64,000 nt of DNA from assembly GCA_018292915.2 (NCBI GenBank), contig JACVVK020000017.1, forward strand, positions 2,670,001-2,734,000. Direction: 5' to 3'. The DNA is from Batillaria attramentaria (lineage: Eukaryota > Mollusca > Gastropoda > Batillariidae). The notes beneath the pieces were generated by a model. The model did no database searches. It was not told where the DNA came from and saw nothing but the letters and a program-made list of their open reading frames with translations. Below are positions 50,555-61,723 of the stretch, piece by piece; the stretch's first letter is position 1, and each line of letters starts with the position of its first letter. A program made the position numbers and the translations under genes.

Positions 50555-50590
<36 letters not shown>
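50430..50590 (+). repeat. Dispersed tail module between (TG)n and (CT)n
   Basis: The sequence TATGTTCGATCATTTTG, then TTTGAAAATTGGTCGCAAGA, then CCAAAACTTCCACCGTTTTC and AATAAAGTT, ends in (CT)n. The same text, again bracketed by (TG)n and (CT)n, is at 63065-63240. Partial copies are near 7150 and 5200. The AATAAA suggests a retroelement 3' end. Confidence 0.8.
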
Positions 50591-50658
50591 GCTGAGAGTG
50601 GGAGAATGCCAGTACTAACGTATTAGGACTGGCGATCTCCCACCTAGCATAGAGCTTA

Positions 50659-51357
50659 GTTCTCGTGGTTTACCACGAAAGAAACCACGCGCGAGATATT
50701 TCAATTTTTTGCCGTGACTACCTTGCCGGAGGCTCTACAGCTACGGCAAAAATTCAAACATCGAGTGGTTTCGTTCGTGGTAAAACACGAGAATTAATCA
50801 TGTAAGCTATTTATACCACTAGCATTCAGACTCTTACCTCTGGTAACATACATTTTCGGCGACATTTTATTTTTTTCTGGTAGGGTGACTAGTGACCTAT
50901 ATACCCCCTCAAAATTCTGCGCACTGATTTGTCAGAAAATGATGCGTAGAGAGGTTGAAAGGGCTTGATGTTAAGAAGAAAATCATTCAAAGCAAGTGCT
51001 CATGCACTGGCAATCAAAAGTGCACTCGCAAATACTTCGCAGAAATTGTTCTGTGCGATAATTTTTTTTTTTTTTTTTTTTTGTGCATGATCAAAGCAAA
51101 ATGAAATTTTACCCCCAAAAGTCAACAAAATAACTGTGCACCGGCCGTGACGTATGAGTTGCGAATGTTTGAGATGACGCACTGTCTGCGCGTCTTTGAT
51201 TGATGACGTAACTGGAGTGTGTTTTTGTGAACTCGTAAACCACTCTCAGTTATAGAAAATTCATATACTCACAGTTTCGCTCTCTGCGGTTTCCTTACTA
51301 TTTTCGGACGTAAAGCACTCGTAATTAACTCACTGAAAATTTGAACTGGCGAGTGGT
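50659..51357 (+). repeat. Dispersed repeat of about 700 bp with a palindromic left end, copy 1
   Basis: The left 130 bp folds back: TCTCGTGGTTTACCACGAAA ... TTTTTGCCG pairs with CTACGGCAAAAATT ... TTTCGTTCGTGGTAAAACAC. The rest (TTATACCAC, CCCCCTCAAAATTCTGCGCA, TGCACCGGCCGTGA, GATGACGTAACTGGAGTGTG, TTTTCGGACGTAAAGCAC) is colinear with 57786-58455. Confidence 0.88.
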
Positions 51358-51492
51358 GTATCGTCTAGTATATCCTTCAATTCAATTCAAAAATACTTTA
51401 TTATCTGTTATAAAATTCATTTTAAAACAGAAAATTGTCTTTAGACATACAGTCGCTCCGCTCCTTATACTAAGATCATAATGTAAAATAAA

Positions 51493-51800
<308 letters not shown>

Positions 51801-52587
51801 AAAACACACACTCACGCACACCGGCACGCACCCGCACACGCCGCCCGCCCACTCGCAATCACACACCTCCGCCGGCAGACACAGAACTGACCCAACAGCC
51901 TGACCTCTAAGCTTCTGACATCATTTAAGTGCAGCATTCAGAACCTGTAGATATGTTTGTACCTATGTTGGCATGTTTCACCTTACACACGTGCACTATT
52001 GTTTATGTTTGTTCTTTTGTAACATATGTGATGTGCAGTTCGGACTGTTGTGATTTCTTCCGTCCTACATGTATTTTTGTCATTCTGTACGTAGAAGAAT
52101 CATGTATGATGCATTACTTGACATTCCTCCATACCCCAAATGGGAAGAAAGGGAAAAAAATCTTTGAATCGTTGAAGTAATGGAACAATCTGCACATTGA
52201 TCCAGTGTTGTGTGGGAGAACACCGGTACTACTTATCATAGGACAGCCGAGTAGAAATTTCTTTTCGGCAATATTCTATTCCAAGTTTTTGTGATTTTAA
52301 AACCTGACAGAAGCGTCATGACTGACGTCGAATGTGTGTTATATCGGGTTGCCTAGAGAGCCAGGAAATCGCCCGTATTATCGTGCTTATTTCAGTGATA
52401 GTTTGGTTACTGTCTTTTACAAGCGCGAAATATTTTTGTTTGCCTTTACACAATTCAGAATCTGTGAAGTTTGATTTACGAGATAACAAGGCGACTTGTC
52501 TTACATGCAACCTTTCTTCCCATAGACTATTAAGCCCTAAAATACTCACTCACTCACTCTTCCCATAGACTGATGATACTCGGCAGC

Positions 52588-52671
52588 ATGAACACGTCAC
52601 GTGGTGTCGGCCTTGTAATTGGTGCACTGGTGGTTGTACTGTTTGCCTTCGACTCAGTACAAGGTATCTGG

Positions 52672-52768
<97 letters not shown>

Positions 52769-53895
52769 GGACCCTTTCGATTTTAATTCTTGCCTTATTC
52801 CTTTTAACAAATTCGGGGTACTTCCCCGGGGGAAGGAGCGCTTCCCCGCTGTGCCGCGCCATTCACCTACCTAGTCTGAATTTTTGGTAGGAGAGGCCGA
52901 AAGCTAGAGGACCCGGAGAAAAATTAAACCCTGAATGAGCAGTCCGGCGACCAGAAAAAAAAAATCGATATCACGTTTCGCTACAGCTCGACCAGGGAAT
53001 TGAAACCCACGCTTTGGTAGCAGTGACGGCCGCTCAGCAGCGCACCTGCAGTGGAATACGCTACTTACTGAGCTATGTCTACTGCCCATCCTGTTCGCTT
53101 CTCCCACCCTTCTCAATCACGGAGACATCCCTGTTCCGGGTCCGTCGCTTCTCCATATCCCTGCGACGACGCCCAAATCGGGCTAACCGAGACAGAGCCG
53201 AGCTAAGTGATACTTACGAAGGAAAAAAAAAATACTCCGTGACAAAGAAAATGCATGCGTGCTGCGCGTCTGTGTATGCACGGGGGACAACTCATGCAGG
53301 CAATAATCTCTAAACAGGCTGAAAATGTACTGTGCTGGTGAATGCGACAGTTTTCACCGCTTCTGTGCACATTGTGAAATAACACGGGGACCTCAAAGTT
53401 GTTTGCAACTGTCCACTTTCCTTGTCGCCGAATATTTTTCTTTTTTTCCTTCTTAGATATCACTTAGCTCGGCTCGGTCTCGGTTAGCCCGATTTGGGCG
53501 TCGTATCTACAGACCTAAAAAAAGATAGACCCTCTGCGGTGCTGGAAGTGTGACGCCGCCGCGCGCCATGTTGCGAGTACCTGGAAGTGCCAGACGCTAT
53601 CAGCTGTTTACACAGAGCGCACAGCATTGGTCCGCTTTATCTTACGTCACATTTCTGATGACGTCTTTCTAAAGAACTTTGTATTTCGAACGAGGCGTCC
53701 TGTACACAGAGCCTCTGAGTTCTGGTATTCGCAAGATGGCCGCGATAGCGACACTCGCAATCAGCGGTGGCAGCGTGCGGCCGTGGGTCTATCTTTTTTT
53801 TTAGGTCTGTGGTCGTATCAGGTGCGTAGAGAAGAGACGGACCCGGAACAGGGTTTTCACGGAGAGCATGCGCCGTCTACGCCGACCTGTAGAAG

Positions 53896-53987
<92 letters not shown>

Positions 53988-54490
53988 ACATGGTTTTCTT
54001 TTTAAGTTAATGGCTTTTTTTTTCTTTCAAGAAATTTGTCTTTTAACACTTTTTTTTCTTTTTAACATTTTCCCTTTTGTTTTTCTCCTTCTAATTTGTT
54101 TTTTTTTCTGATTTTGCGTGTGGTATGGTGCGTGCGTGCGTGCGTGCGTGCGTGTGTGTGTGTGTGTGTGTGTTGATAGGAACAGCCGTAGACTGCTATA
54201 CAGGAGCAAACCAGTGCGAAAATCGTGAAAACTGCACGCTGGGCAACTCGACCCATGCGGTTGTCTTCTGCTGTCCCGACGATGACAAGGGCTACACCAT
54301 CACAGTGAAACAAGAAAACGACGGCAGGTTCGGCCCGTGCAAGTGCGTCCGCGGAGAGGCGGTCGGCAAAAGATGCGGCTCTACCGGCCACATCCTGTCA
54401 GCTTCCTTCCTGACATGCGCAGTGGCCATTCTCCTGGGGACCATCTCCAAGGCCTTTAGTTCCCCTGGGGACAATCTCAGTGGCCTGTAG
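52588..54490 (+). CDS. Family gene B: small secreted eight-cysteine protein with extended C-terminus
   Basis: Two exons, 52588-52663 (76 bases, the same length as in gene A) and 54180-54490, encode 128 residues. I chose the ATG at 52588 because MNTSRGVGLVIGALVVVLFA aligns with gene A's MDTSSAMSLL...; an in-frame ATG five codons upstream (52573) is possible. The signal peptide ends at SVQ and the phase-1 intron follows. The mature part has cysteines spaced C-x6-C-x5-C-x11-CC-x21-C-x-C-x9-C, the segment GYTI after CC, and sequons NCT and NST. The hydrophobic tail (ILSASFLTCAVAILLGTI) is followed by about a dozen hydrophilic residues (SKAFSSPGDNLSGL). A and C lack these, and they are encoded by sequence resembling the tandem repeats just downstream. 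GPI attachment is therefore less sure for B. The (TG)n tract ends at the splice acceptor. Confidence 0.75.
52674..52760. repeat. (AC)n microsatellite in gene B intron
   Basis: An AC tract of about 43 units starting only ten bases past the 5' splice site of gene B. Confidence 0.95.
52905..53093 (-). mobile_element. Third tRNA-like SINE
   Basis: On the minus strand, the A-box-like TAGCTCAGTAAGTAGCGTAT is followed about 65 bp later by a B-box-like GGGTTTCAATTCCCTGGTCG and a body continuing to an A-poor end. It is intronic in gene B. Confidence 0.65.
53162..53812. mobile_element. Two interlinked inverted-repeat elements
   Basis: The arm at 53162-53210 (GACGCCCAAATCGGGCTAAC, then GAGCCGAGCTAAGTGATA) is inverted at about 53455-53503. 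Immediately next to it a second pair begins: ACAGACCTAAAAAAAGATAG at about 53510 and the inverse CTATCTTTTTTTTTAGGTCT ending near 53812. The second pair encloses a GC-rich core. Both look like short non-autonomous DNA elements. Confidence 0.75.
53900..53983. repeat. (TG)n microsatellite in gene B intron
   Basis: A TG tract of about 42 units. Another (TGCG)n(TG)n tract at about 54128-54173 ends within ten bases of gene B's splice acceptor. Confidence 0.95.
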
Positions 54491-54546
54491 TTCCATCGGG
54501 GGACCATTTCGGCTACGCGACGGTATTAGCTTCCGGGGCATGTAGT

Positions 54547-54746
54547 AACTCTTCGGCTAAATATAGTAGAAAATCTTTGCCCCTTTTAAAATTTGTGTGC
54601 ATAGTAAAATATGGCAATCTGGTGCTTTTTGTTGGCTTTGTAAACAAGTTTCATGCCAGGTAACAGTAAAATTAGGTAAAAATGAGGCTGGCTTGTGGAC
54701 TATTTGTATTCATGCGCGGCTGGCACAGGAGCCAGCAGACGACCGT
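54547..54746 (+). repeat. Segment duplicated near family genes A and B, copy 2
   Basis: Colinear with 43684-43902 (shared CTAAATATAGTA, GTTGGCTTTGTAAA, GTGGACTATTTGTATTCATG). It starts about 55 bp after gene B's stop codon. Confidence 0.85.
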
Positions 54747-54929
54747 GGAATGAGGGGGTATGTGGTCGCTGCCAACATTGCCAAAAAACGGAATATAGGA
54801 ATTTGTGTCTATGGCTGCCTGATTTTTGTGAATTTTTTTGGTGAATTTTAAAGCATTTCTAGGGTGTCATCTGCAGCGTTATGTGTAAGAGGAATATATA
54901 GCGTTTTCCTCCAGATTTGCATCTGTGTC

Positions 54930-55470
54930 GCGTAGCCTTCCTCGAGGCCTCCAGTTTTGAGGGTTCTATGAAGATTTTGTAGGTAGTAGATTGAATTGGT
55001 TTAGTGAGAGTATCTCTACTCAATACGACACCAACTTAAAAAGAAAACAAAGATGTTTCCTTGGGAACCATCTCAATGGCCTTTAGTTCCACTGGGGGGA
55101 CATCTCCAAGGCCTCCAGTTATGAGGGTTCTATGGAGATTTTGTAGGCAGTACAAGGAACTGGTTGGGTGCTTTGGCGAGAATATCTGTACTCAATACCA
55201 CACCAGCGTGAAAACAAAACAGAAAAATGTGAAAACAATTTTAGATTTTTTTTCAAAGCCCTTCATTTTCTGAGGGTTATTGTTGGACAGTAGACTGAAA
55301 GAAAACAGGGAATATGGGTGTTCAAATGCCTTCATTTGCGTATCTTTAGGAGAATAGACACACACTGTACAACAAACAAACAAACAAACAAACCAAAAAC
55401 GTGGAAACAATGTTGGATTTTTCCGTGGCCTTCAGTTCTGAGTGTTCTACGGTTATAGTTGACAGTAGAC
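54930..55470 (+). repeat. Tandem repeat of about 165 bp downstream of gene B
   Basis: Three to four diverged units carry GGCCTCCAGTT or GGCCTTCAGTT, TGAGGGTTCTATG and TGTACTCAATAC. Shorter related text (CCATCTCCAAGGCCTTTAGT) already occurs inside gene B's last codons. Confidence 0.75.
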
Positions 55471-55599
55471 TGAAAAAAAACCCAATATACAACATTTTGT
55501 GTATAGGTTTTGAAAAATCATGGTTGATGTTTGTTTTCCGTTGAATAAATCACTAAAGTATGAATTTTATGCTTGTGTGTGTTCACTGCTGCGTTGGCT

Positions 55600-55788
55600 G
55601 GTATGCCCCCCCCCCCCCCCCCCCCCAACCCCCTCCACTGTCTTTCAATGCTAGGGTCATGAGTCCGAATCCTTGCTGGGGCCAAATATTTGTGCGTATG
55701 TAGTGCTCTTTCTAGTTGCCCCGTATTTGATATCACCGGTATGTGGTGGAAAAGGACGTTGAACCGCCCCTCTCTATCTCTGTCGATC

Positions 55789-55875
<87 letters not shown>
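55600..55875 (+). mobile_element. Degraded SINE with (AC)n tail
   Basis: B-box-like GGGTCATGAGTCCGAATCC, body TATTTGATATCACCGGTATG, tail GGAAAAGGACGTTGAACC, then a short linker and an AC tract (55790-55874). A C-run replaces the head at 55605-55626. Confidence 0.8.
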
Positions 55876-55879
<4 letters not shown>

Positions 55880-56189
55880 TTCGATCGAGTATTTGATGAT
55901 AGTGCTTTTACTTGAAGTGAGAATTGTTCATTCTTGAACTTACAGATTGAAAGCGTGGCAAATAAACGGGGGTCAACGTGGTATGCAGATACATACTAAA
56001 TAGGTGTAGATGCAGCATTCTTTTCTAGGAAATGTACACAATGAAATACAAGACGATTCGCAATGTGCTAAAAAAAAACCCCGCTTTATTTGACATTCCA
56101 TCTTGTCGTCTTTGGTCCAAATATTGCTCACGCACAAAACTGCGCACATCGTCTCTGGACACGTTTTTAAATGACTCACATGCCTTCCG

Positions 56190-56290
56190 CGTAAGTGTAC
56201 CTTAATTTCGGTTTCGGTTCTCTGCACTTGCGTCTCAGTGTTTAAGTTGCCAGCGGGTGCGACAAGCGAACCATTCGGTTGTTTTCTTTT
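56190..56290 (-). repeat. Family-cluster module, copy 1
   Basis: On the minus strand it carries GAATGGTTCGCTTGTCGCAC, GCAACTTAAACACTGAGACG and CCGAAACCG. Related copies lie at about 60243-60363, 61920-62040 and 62170-62290. It is found only in the part of the window that holds gene C and relic D. Confidence 0.7.
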
Positions 56291-56469
56291 TTTTCTCTCT
56301 CTCTCTCTCTCTTTGTTTTTTGTTTTTGTTGTTGTTGTTGTTGTTGTTGTTGTTCATGTGCACAGGTTTTATTGTTCGTGTTCTTTAGTATTCCTGCATA
56401 CGTATTGTCCTTCCGTCGTAGTATATGAGACCACATTTTAGAGCTAGAAGCAGGTATGAAAAAGTCGTG

Positions 56470-56880
56470 ATACAAACAATCTTACTTAGACTTCTTACCA
56501 ATTTGAAATGCAACTGTGCACTATAGCAGAGTTGTATAAAAAGTGAGAATAAAAGTATACTAATTTTAAAAAAAAGAAAGACAGTGTACATAGTGTCCAT
56601 TGCAAAAACGGCATTCGGTATAACAGTTCAGAATAATGTACACTCAGTTCTATCGAAAATATTTCACTCAGTCCGAAGACGTGTTACTTAGGCTATATAC
56701 TAATTTAAACTGCAGCTGTGCACAATCGCAGAGTCATTAAAAGGCAAAAATAAAGGTGTACAAACTAAAAGGAAAAATAAAAATAAGAAGGGTACAGCGT
56801 TGGTTAAACAAAACGACAATAGTTATAACAGTGTAGAATGGGATACACATATCAAACGTTGTCAGTCGTTTCGCCAAGGA
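56470..56880 (-). other. Gene C 3' flank with an internal duplication
   Basis: Two related segments (about 56480-56600 and 56665-56770) share ACTTAG, CAACTGTGCAC or CAGCTGTGCAC, and GCAGAGT. A third relative lies at about 63600-63710, which also has GACAATAGTTA as at 56815. A minus-strand AATAAA occurs near 56367. Confidence 0.55.
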
Positions 56881-56889
56881 TGTCGAGCC

Positions 56890-59657
56890 TCAGCCCTTCA
56901 GGAAGGACGCAACGATGGCAGCCAGGGCAGTAGCGAGGATAGTCCCGGACAGGCCAGTGGCGGAACTGAGGCACACGTAACCATTCTGGCCTGGGGTCGA
57001 CTGGCAATCGCAAGACTTGACTTGCCCGTTGGACGCCACCAGCCGCACCGTGTACTCATTACCGCAGCAATGCTCAACCCCGTTCACAATGCACCTGCCG
57101 CCAGGGACGTTTGCGCACGCGGACCCACTCTGGCAGGAAATACCTGTATGATTACAAACGAATGCGGTGAAAGAATTGTAATCCGGAGTACAGTATACCA
57201 GGTGCAATAAGACAAACATACGCACCGAGGAATTTACTCCGGAGTAAAAATATCGTGAGGCAATTTGAACTCAGGAGTAGAAATAATTATCGTGAGGCAG
57301 AACTCCGGAGTAAAACTTGAATATCGTGAGGCAGTTTTAACTTCGGAGTCAAAATATCGTGAGGCAATTTGAACTCCGGAGTAGAAATATCGTGAGGCAA
57401 TTTGAACTCCGGAGTAGAAATATCATGAGGCAGTTTTAACTCCGGAGTAAAAAAATGTCGTGAGGCAATATTAACTCCGGAATAAAAATATCGTGAGGCA
57501 ATGTTAACTCCGGAGTAAAAAAAAATATTGTGAGGCAATATTAACTCCGGAGTAAAAATATCGTGAGGCAATTTGAACTCCGGAGTAGAAATATCGTGAG
57601 GCAATTTTAACTCCGGAGTAGAAATATCGTGAGGCAATTTTAACTCCGAGGTAAAAATATCGTGAGGCAATTTTAACTCCGGAGAAAAATTAAAAACCTC
57701 TTACGACAGAAGTACTCCCTTGGTTTGGGAGTACTTGTGTCGAAAGATGTTTCTACTCCAGAGTAAACTAGAGCTTACATCAATAGTTCTTGTGGATTAC
57801 CACGAAAGAAACCACGAGGTATTCCATTTTTATTTTTTGCCTTAGCTACTGAGCCTCCGCTACGGCAAAAATGGAAAGATCTCGTGGTTTCTTTCGTGGT
57901 AAACCACGAGAACTAATCATGTAAGCTGTTTATACCACGAGCATTCAGATTCTTACCCCAAGTAGCATACATTTTCTGTGACATTTTATTTTTCTCAGTG
58001 GTAGGGTATGTACCCCCTCAAAATTCTGCGCACTGATTTGTGAGAAAATCATGCGTAGAGCAGTTGCTTGAAAGTGCTTGATGTTAAGAAAAATATAATT
58101 CAAAGCATGTGCTCATGTACTGTTACTCACAAGTGCACTCGCAAATACTTCACAGAGATTTTTCTGTGCGATCATTTTTTTTTTTTTTTTTTTTTTTACG
58201 TGATCAAAGCAAAATAAAATCTCACCCCCAAAAGTGAACAAAAATTAATAGCTATGCACCGGCCGTGATGTGTAAGTTCAAAATGTTTGAAGACGCACTT
58301 TCTGTGCGTCTTTGATGATGACGTAACTGGAGTGTGTTTGTGTGAACTACTAAGTGGGTTATGAAAAGTCACAGCTCACACTTTCGCTCTCTGTTTCCTT
58401 TTCTATTCTCGGACGTAAAGCACCCCTGGTTAAGTCACTGAAAATCTGCACTAGGGAGTGGTGTAAAATTTCGTACAATATTGTTGCTCCGGTGTAAATT
58501 CCTCGGGAAGTAGTTTTGTCGAGTTACACAATGTATAGTCATAGCACCAACTATAGTCCCAGCACCAACTATAGCCAGCACCAACACTTGTTTACTGATA
58601 CAGTCATCACAAGATATCAGGGACCACATGCGAAAACAAACATTAATGTATAGTCATAGCACCAATTATTGTCCCAGTAACAACTATAGCCAGCACCAAC
58701 TTGCTTACTGATACAGTCATCACAAGATATCACGGGTGGGTGGGTGGGTGTTTGGGGGTTTAACGTCCTTTTCCACCACATAGGGTGATATCAAAGACGG
58801 GGCAACGATGAAAAATTTGGCCCCAGCCGGGATCGAACTCACGACCCGAGCATTAGAAGTCCAACGCTCTACCATTCGACCACCCCGGCTCCCCGACAAG
58901 ATATCAGGGACCACATGCGAAAACAAACATTAATGTATAGTCATAGCACCAACTGTTGTCCCAGCACCAAGTATAGCCAGCACCAACACTTGTTTACTGA
59001 TACAGTCATCACAAGATATCAGGGACCACATGCAAAAACAAACATTAAGTGTGGGACGTGAAATTTGTACAAGGGTTTGTAATTCAGTGTGTATCCGGTA
59101 TACAATCCCAAATCATTTGCTTAACTTTGCCCCGTCTTTGTCACTATAATGTGAAGCAAAAGAAGTTCAACTCGCAACAACAGCGAAAATACCGTTCTAT
59201 TTCTACGAGAAGAACAAATTCATTGTAACACCAGTAATTTTCTGTCTAACTAGTCAGTTTCACCAGTGTGTGTTCGTTCATCGTTGTATAATGTGCGTGA
59301 GTGTGAGTGAGTGATTGGCACATTGAGTTTTATTTAAAGAAATGCGCCCTACAAATACCATTTATTATTATTATTATTGTTGTTGTTCTTTTTTATGAAT
59401 GTATTGTCCTCTCAAACTGAAGCACGCTACATAGTTTGTTATTATTCTGTTTGTGAAAGTTACACAAAATTTTCACGTGTCATCTTCGTGGCGTCTGTTT
59501 TAAAAACCGACCGGTCTCGATTGGGGAGAGCAGTTTTGCAAAGTCTTTTGCTCCAAACACCTTCGATTAAAGAAATGAATATTGTCTTACCTCGGGCAGA
59601 TCTGAGGGTCATGGCAACGACCATGGTCATCAGGATCAGGGCTGTTGAACGAGACAT
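56890..59657 (-). CDS. Family gene C: small secreted eight-cysteine protein, probably GPI-anchored
   Basis: Two minus-strand exons, 59657-59591 and 57143-56890, encode 106 residues. The signal peptide is MSRSTALILMTMVVAMTLRS followed by AR. The phase-1 donor is CGAG/GTAAGA and the acceptor CATACAG/GTATT, the same intron position as in A and B. The mature part is spaced C-x5-C-x7-C-x7-CC-x17-C-x-C-x10-C, with EYTV after CC and QSTPGQ before the last Cys; gene A has VSTPGK at the same place. The tail (TGLSGTILATALAAIVASFL then KG) is a clear GPI-type signal. No N-glycosylation sequon is seen. In-frame codons continue upstream of the chosen ATG, but they would put 46 residues before the signal peptide. 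The intron (2.4 kb) holds two minisatellites, a 670-bp dispersed repeat and a SINE. The function is unknown. Confidence 0.8.
57225..57690 (-). repeat. Minisatellite of about 31-bp units in gene C intron
   Basis: About fourteen units carry AACTCCGGAGTA, then AAATATCGTGAGGCAATTT. Each unit contains the palindrome CTCCGGAG. The array begins about 80 bp upstream of gene C's splice acceptor and reads through without stops in one frame, as a repeated LPHDISTPE-like peptide. I take that as accidental. Confidence 0.93.
57786..58455 (+). repeat. Dispersed repeat of about 670 bp with a palindromic left end, copy 2
   Basis: Colinear with 50659-51357. The left end forms a stronger hairpin here: CGTGGTTTCTTTCGTGGTAA at about 57883 pairs with TTACCACGAAAGAAACCACG at about 57797. 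It lies in the intron of gene C. Confidence 0.88.
58530..59046. repeat. Tandem repeat interrupted by a SINE
   Basis: Units of about 130-150 bp carry CAGCACCAACTATAG, TTACTGATACAGTCATCACA, AGATATCAGGGACCACATGC and AAACAAACATTAATGTATAG. The array is split at 58733-58895 by a SINE; intact units on both sides show the uninterrupted sequence. Confidence 0.9.
58722..58906 (-). mobile_element. tRNA-derived SINE with 11-bp target-site duplication
   Basis: The duplication ACAAGATATCA lies at 58722-58732 and 58896-58906. On the minus strand the element reads from GGGGAGCCGGGGTGGTCGAA through the B-box-like GGGTCGTGAGTTCGATCCCG to a GGACGTTAAAC tail and CACCC repeats. The neighbouring repeat units give the pre-insertion sequence. 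Confidence 0.95.
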
Positions 59658-61723
59658 TTTGGAGTGCAGAACAAGAAGGTGGATGAATTTCAAAGATTTG
59701 ACGACCGGTCGGCAACAAAAACCAGCTCGAACTGGTTTTGTCCCAGGGTACGCTGTGGGTACTTCGGGTAACCCATGAGTGATCGGGGAAGCCACATCCT
59801 GGGTTAGGGATCCAAGCGAACAAACTTTTTGGTGGCTACATCTTTTGCGTGGTGGCTAGACACAGGAAAACGTCAGGCTAATGTAAGAAAATGGCAGCGT
59901 ACCTAAGCTGTGTACGATGATGTTTACTAGCTGGGCTTGATTGAAGTTAGAATGGGATCCCCTATGGCGCACGGCGAACCTCAGTCACCTCGCAGTGTTA
60001 GCGTTGGACATTTCCCACTGAGACACGCACACACTGTAGCTTGCAGGGGTAAAATGTATATTTTCATGGAGCTTTATTCAGCGTCAATTTGTGTCCTATC
60101 ATTATATAACTACTGGTCCAGCCACCACGGAGATATTAATGTGCTGATTTTTTTTTCCTACGGTAGGATCCATGACCCTCGATTACAGGAGAGGGACATC
60201 ATGACTACGCTGTGGGATGAGCCCCCCTTGCTTTGTAGTTCCGCGTAGATGTCGCCTTACTTTCTGTTTCGGTTTTGCGTTTGCGTCTGTTTTCGAGCTG
60301 CCACCAGATGTCAGGTGCGATAAGCGACGGCAACCATGCAGGTGTGTGTTCTGCGCATTCAGTTCACAGTAATAGTGTGCGCCAGAACTTGAACTCGTGT
60401 GCGCTTCATTAAAGCCTCTATGTTCGTAAGGCCGCTGACATCCGCTGTCCAAGCTGTAAGTCTGTTTGCCAGATAGAAGGATGTTTGATTTGGCCATTGC
60501 GACTGTTTTCGTGACTTTGTGGCTTCCAATAGTAGAGAAATACGCCTTCCTTTGAGCCTACGGTCCGTTCCTAAACAGACTGGGACTTGACAAAGCTCCT
60601 AAAAATCAGTAGCCATCAGTCAGTGCAGTTTAGCCTCAGCTTAGGTCCTCAGTCCGCAACCAAATAACGTCGTCTGCTCAGTACGCGGTACACTTCTAGG
60701 GAAAAAAAACCAACCTTTTACGCATTCCACAAGTCACCACAAGTAGCCGCGAATTTGTCTTTGTTGCTTGCGCGGCGTTAAGCCCTAAATAACTAACACA
60801 CATCACAATGGTCTCGTATGCTATGTTGTGTCCCAAGTGACTGATTCTGATTCACAGTCAGCACATGCGATACAAAAGTTTTTCGCACGCTGTAGTTTGC
60901 GTGTCATACGTATTGAGACTTTAAGAGATCATCATACGCTTGAGCCATGTTTATTGAATGTCACTTTAACTGATATGGCACTTCTCCATACGAAACTAGA
61001 ACCATTCAAGCTCAAAATCCAGCACAGAGAACAAGGGGTCGGCAGGCGGAATATTTTGCAGTCAGACATCATAAACATGGTTCTGACTTGTCATCATAGT
61101 GCCCCTCTCCTGTAATAGACGATGTGACTTCCCCGATCACTCATGGGTTACCCGAACTAGGTTCTGAGAAGCATTTTCAATGGGGGACTTACCTACTATA
61201 CGATCTTTTCCACCACATAAGGGTGATATCAAAGACGAGGCAACGAGAAAAAAAGGCCAGCACAAATATTTGGCCTCACCCGGGATTCGAACTCACGACC
61301 CGATCATTGAAAGTACAACGCTCTACCATTCGGCCACCCCGGCTCCCCGTCATCTACACAAACAATATGGTAACGGAACACGTGTTTTACGTATAGTACC
61401 TGCTAAACCGCAGGTACACACAAAGAAGATAGCAACAACAACAAAATCTGTTAAATTTGTAAACCCCCCCCCCCCACCCCCCTAAGTTTCATTCTCTCAG
61501 TCTATTGTCCTCTCAAACTGAGGCAGGCTGCACATTTCGCTACAAACTAACTAATTCTGTAACTGAAAATTAATGAGGTGTTCCTCTGAGCACTTCGCAG
61601 CGATCGTCAAAAACCGACCGGTCCAACGGGGAGAGCTGCTGTGCAAAGTGCCCCCCCCCCCCCCAAAAAAAAAAAAAAAATAAAGCGAAACACCTACTGT
61701 TACACAAATGAGTATTGTCTCAC
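59658..61723. other. Upstream region of gene C and stretch towards relic exon D
   Basis: No supported exon was found. About 59680-59745 is the 5' flank of gene C, which is copied at 61820-61895 and partly at 62045-62092. A 36-bp inverted pair lies at 59763-59798 and 61121-61156. A family-cluster module is at about 60243-60363 and a minus-strand SINE at 61209-61349. Confidence 0.6.
61209..61349 (-). mobile_element. tRNA-derived SINE, tail truncated
   Basis: The minus-strand copy runs from GGGGAGCCGGGGTGGCCGAA through GGGTCGTGAGTTCGAATCCC to TTTGATATCACCCTTATGTG and a GGTGGAAAAG end. It lacks the GACGTTAAAC tail. Duplication was not resolved. Confidence 0.85.

Noticed and set aside
57287..57670. 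127-residue frame repeating an LPHDISTPELK-like unit
   Set aside because: It is the 31-bp minisatellite in gene C's intron. The frame is open only because the unit lacks stops, and it has no start context or splice support.
58733..58895. Tandem repeats near 58.5-59.0 kb considered as a CRISPR-like array
   Set aside because: The units are contiguous repeats of one sequence, with no unique spacers, in a eukaryotic intron; the single interruption is a SINE.
59460..59795. Longer N-terminus for gene C starting at 59795
   Set aside because: The extra 46 residues would bury the signal peptide. They come from 5' flank that is copied, with indels, upstream of relic D; genes A and B start directly at the signal peptide.
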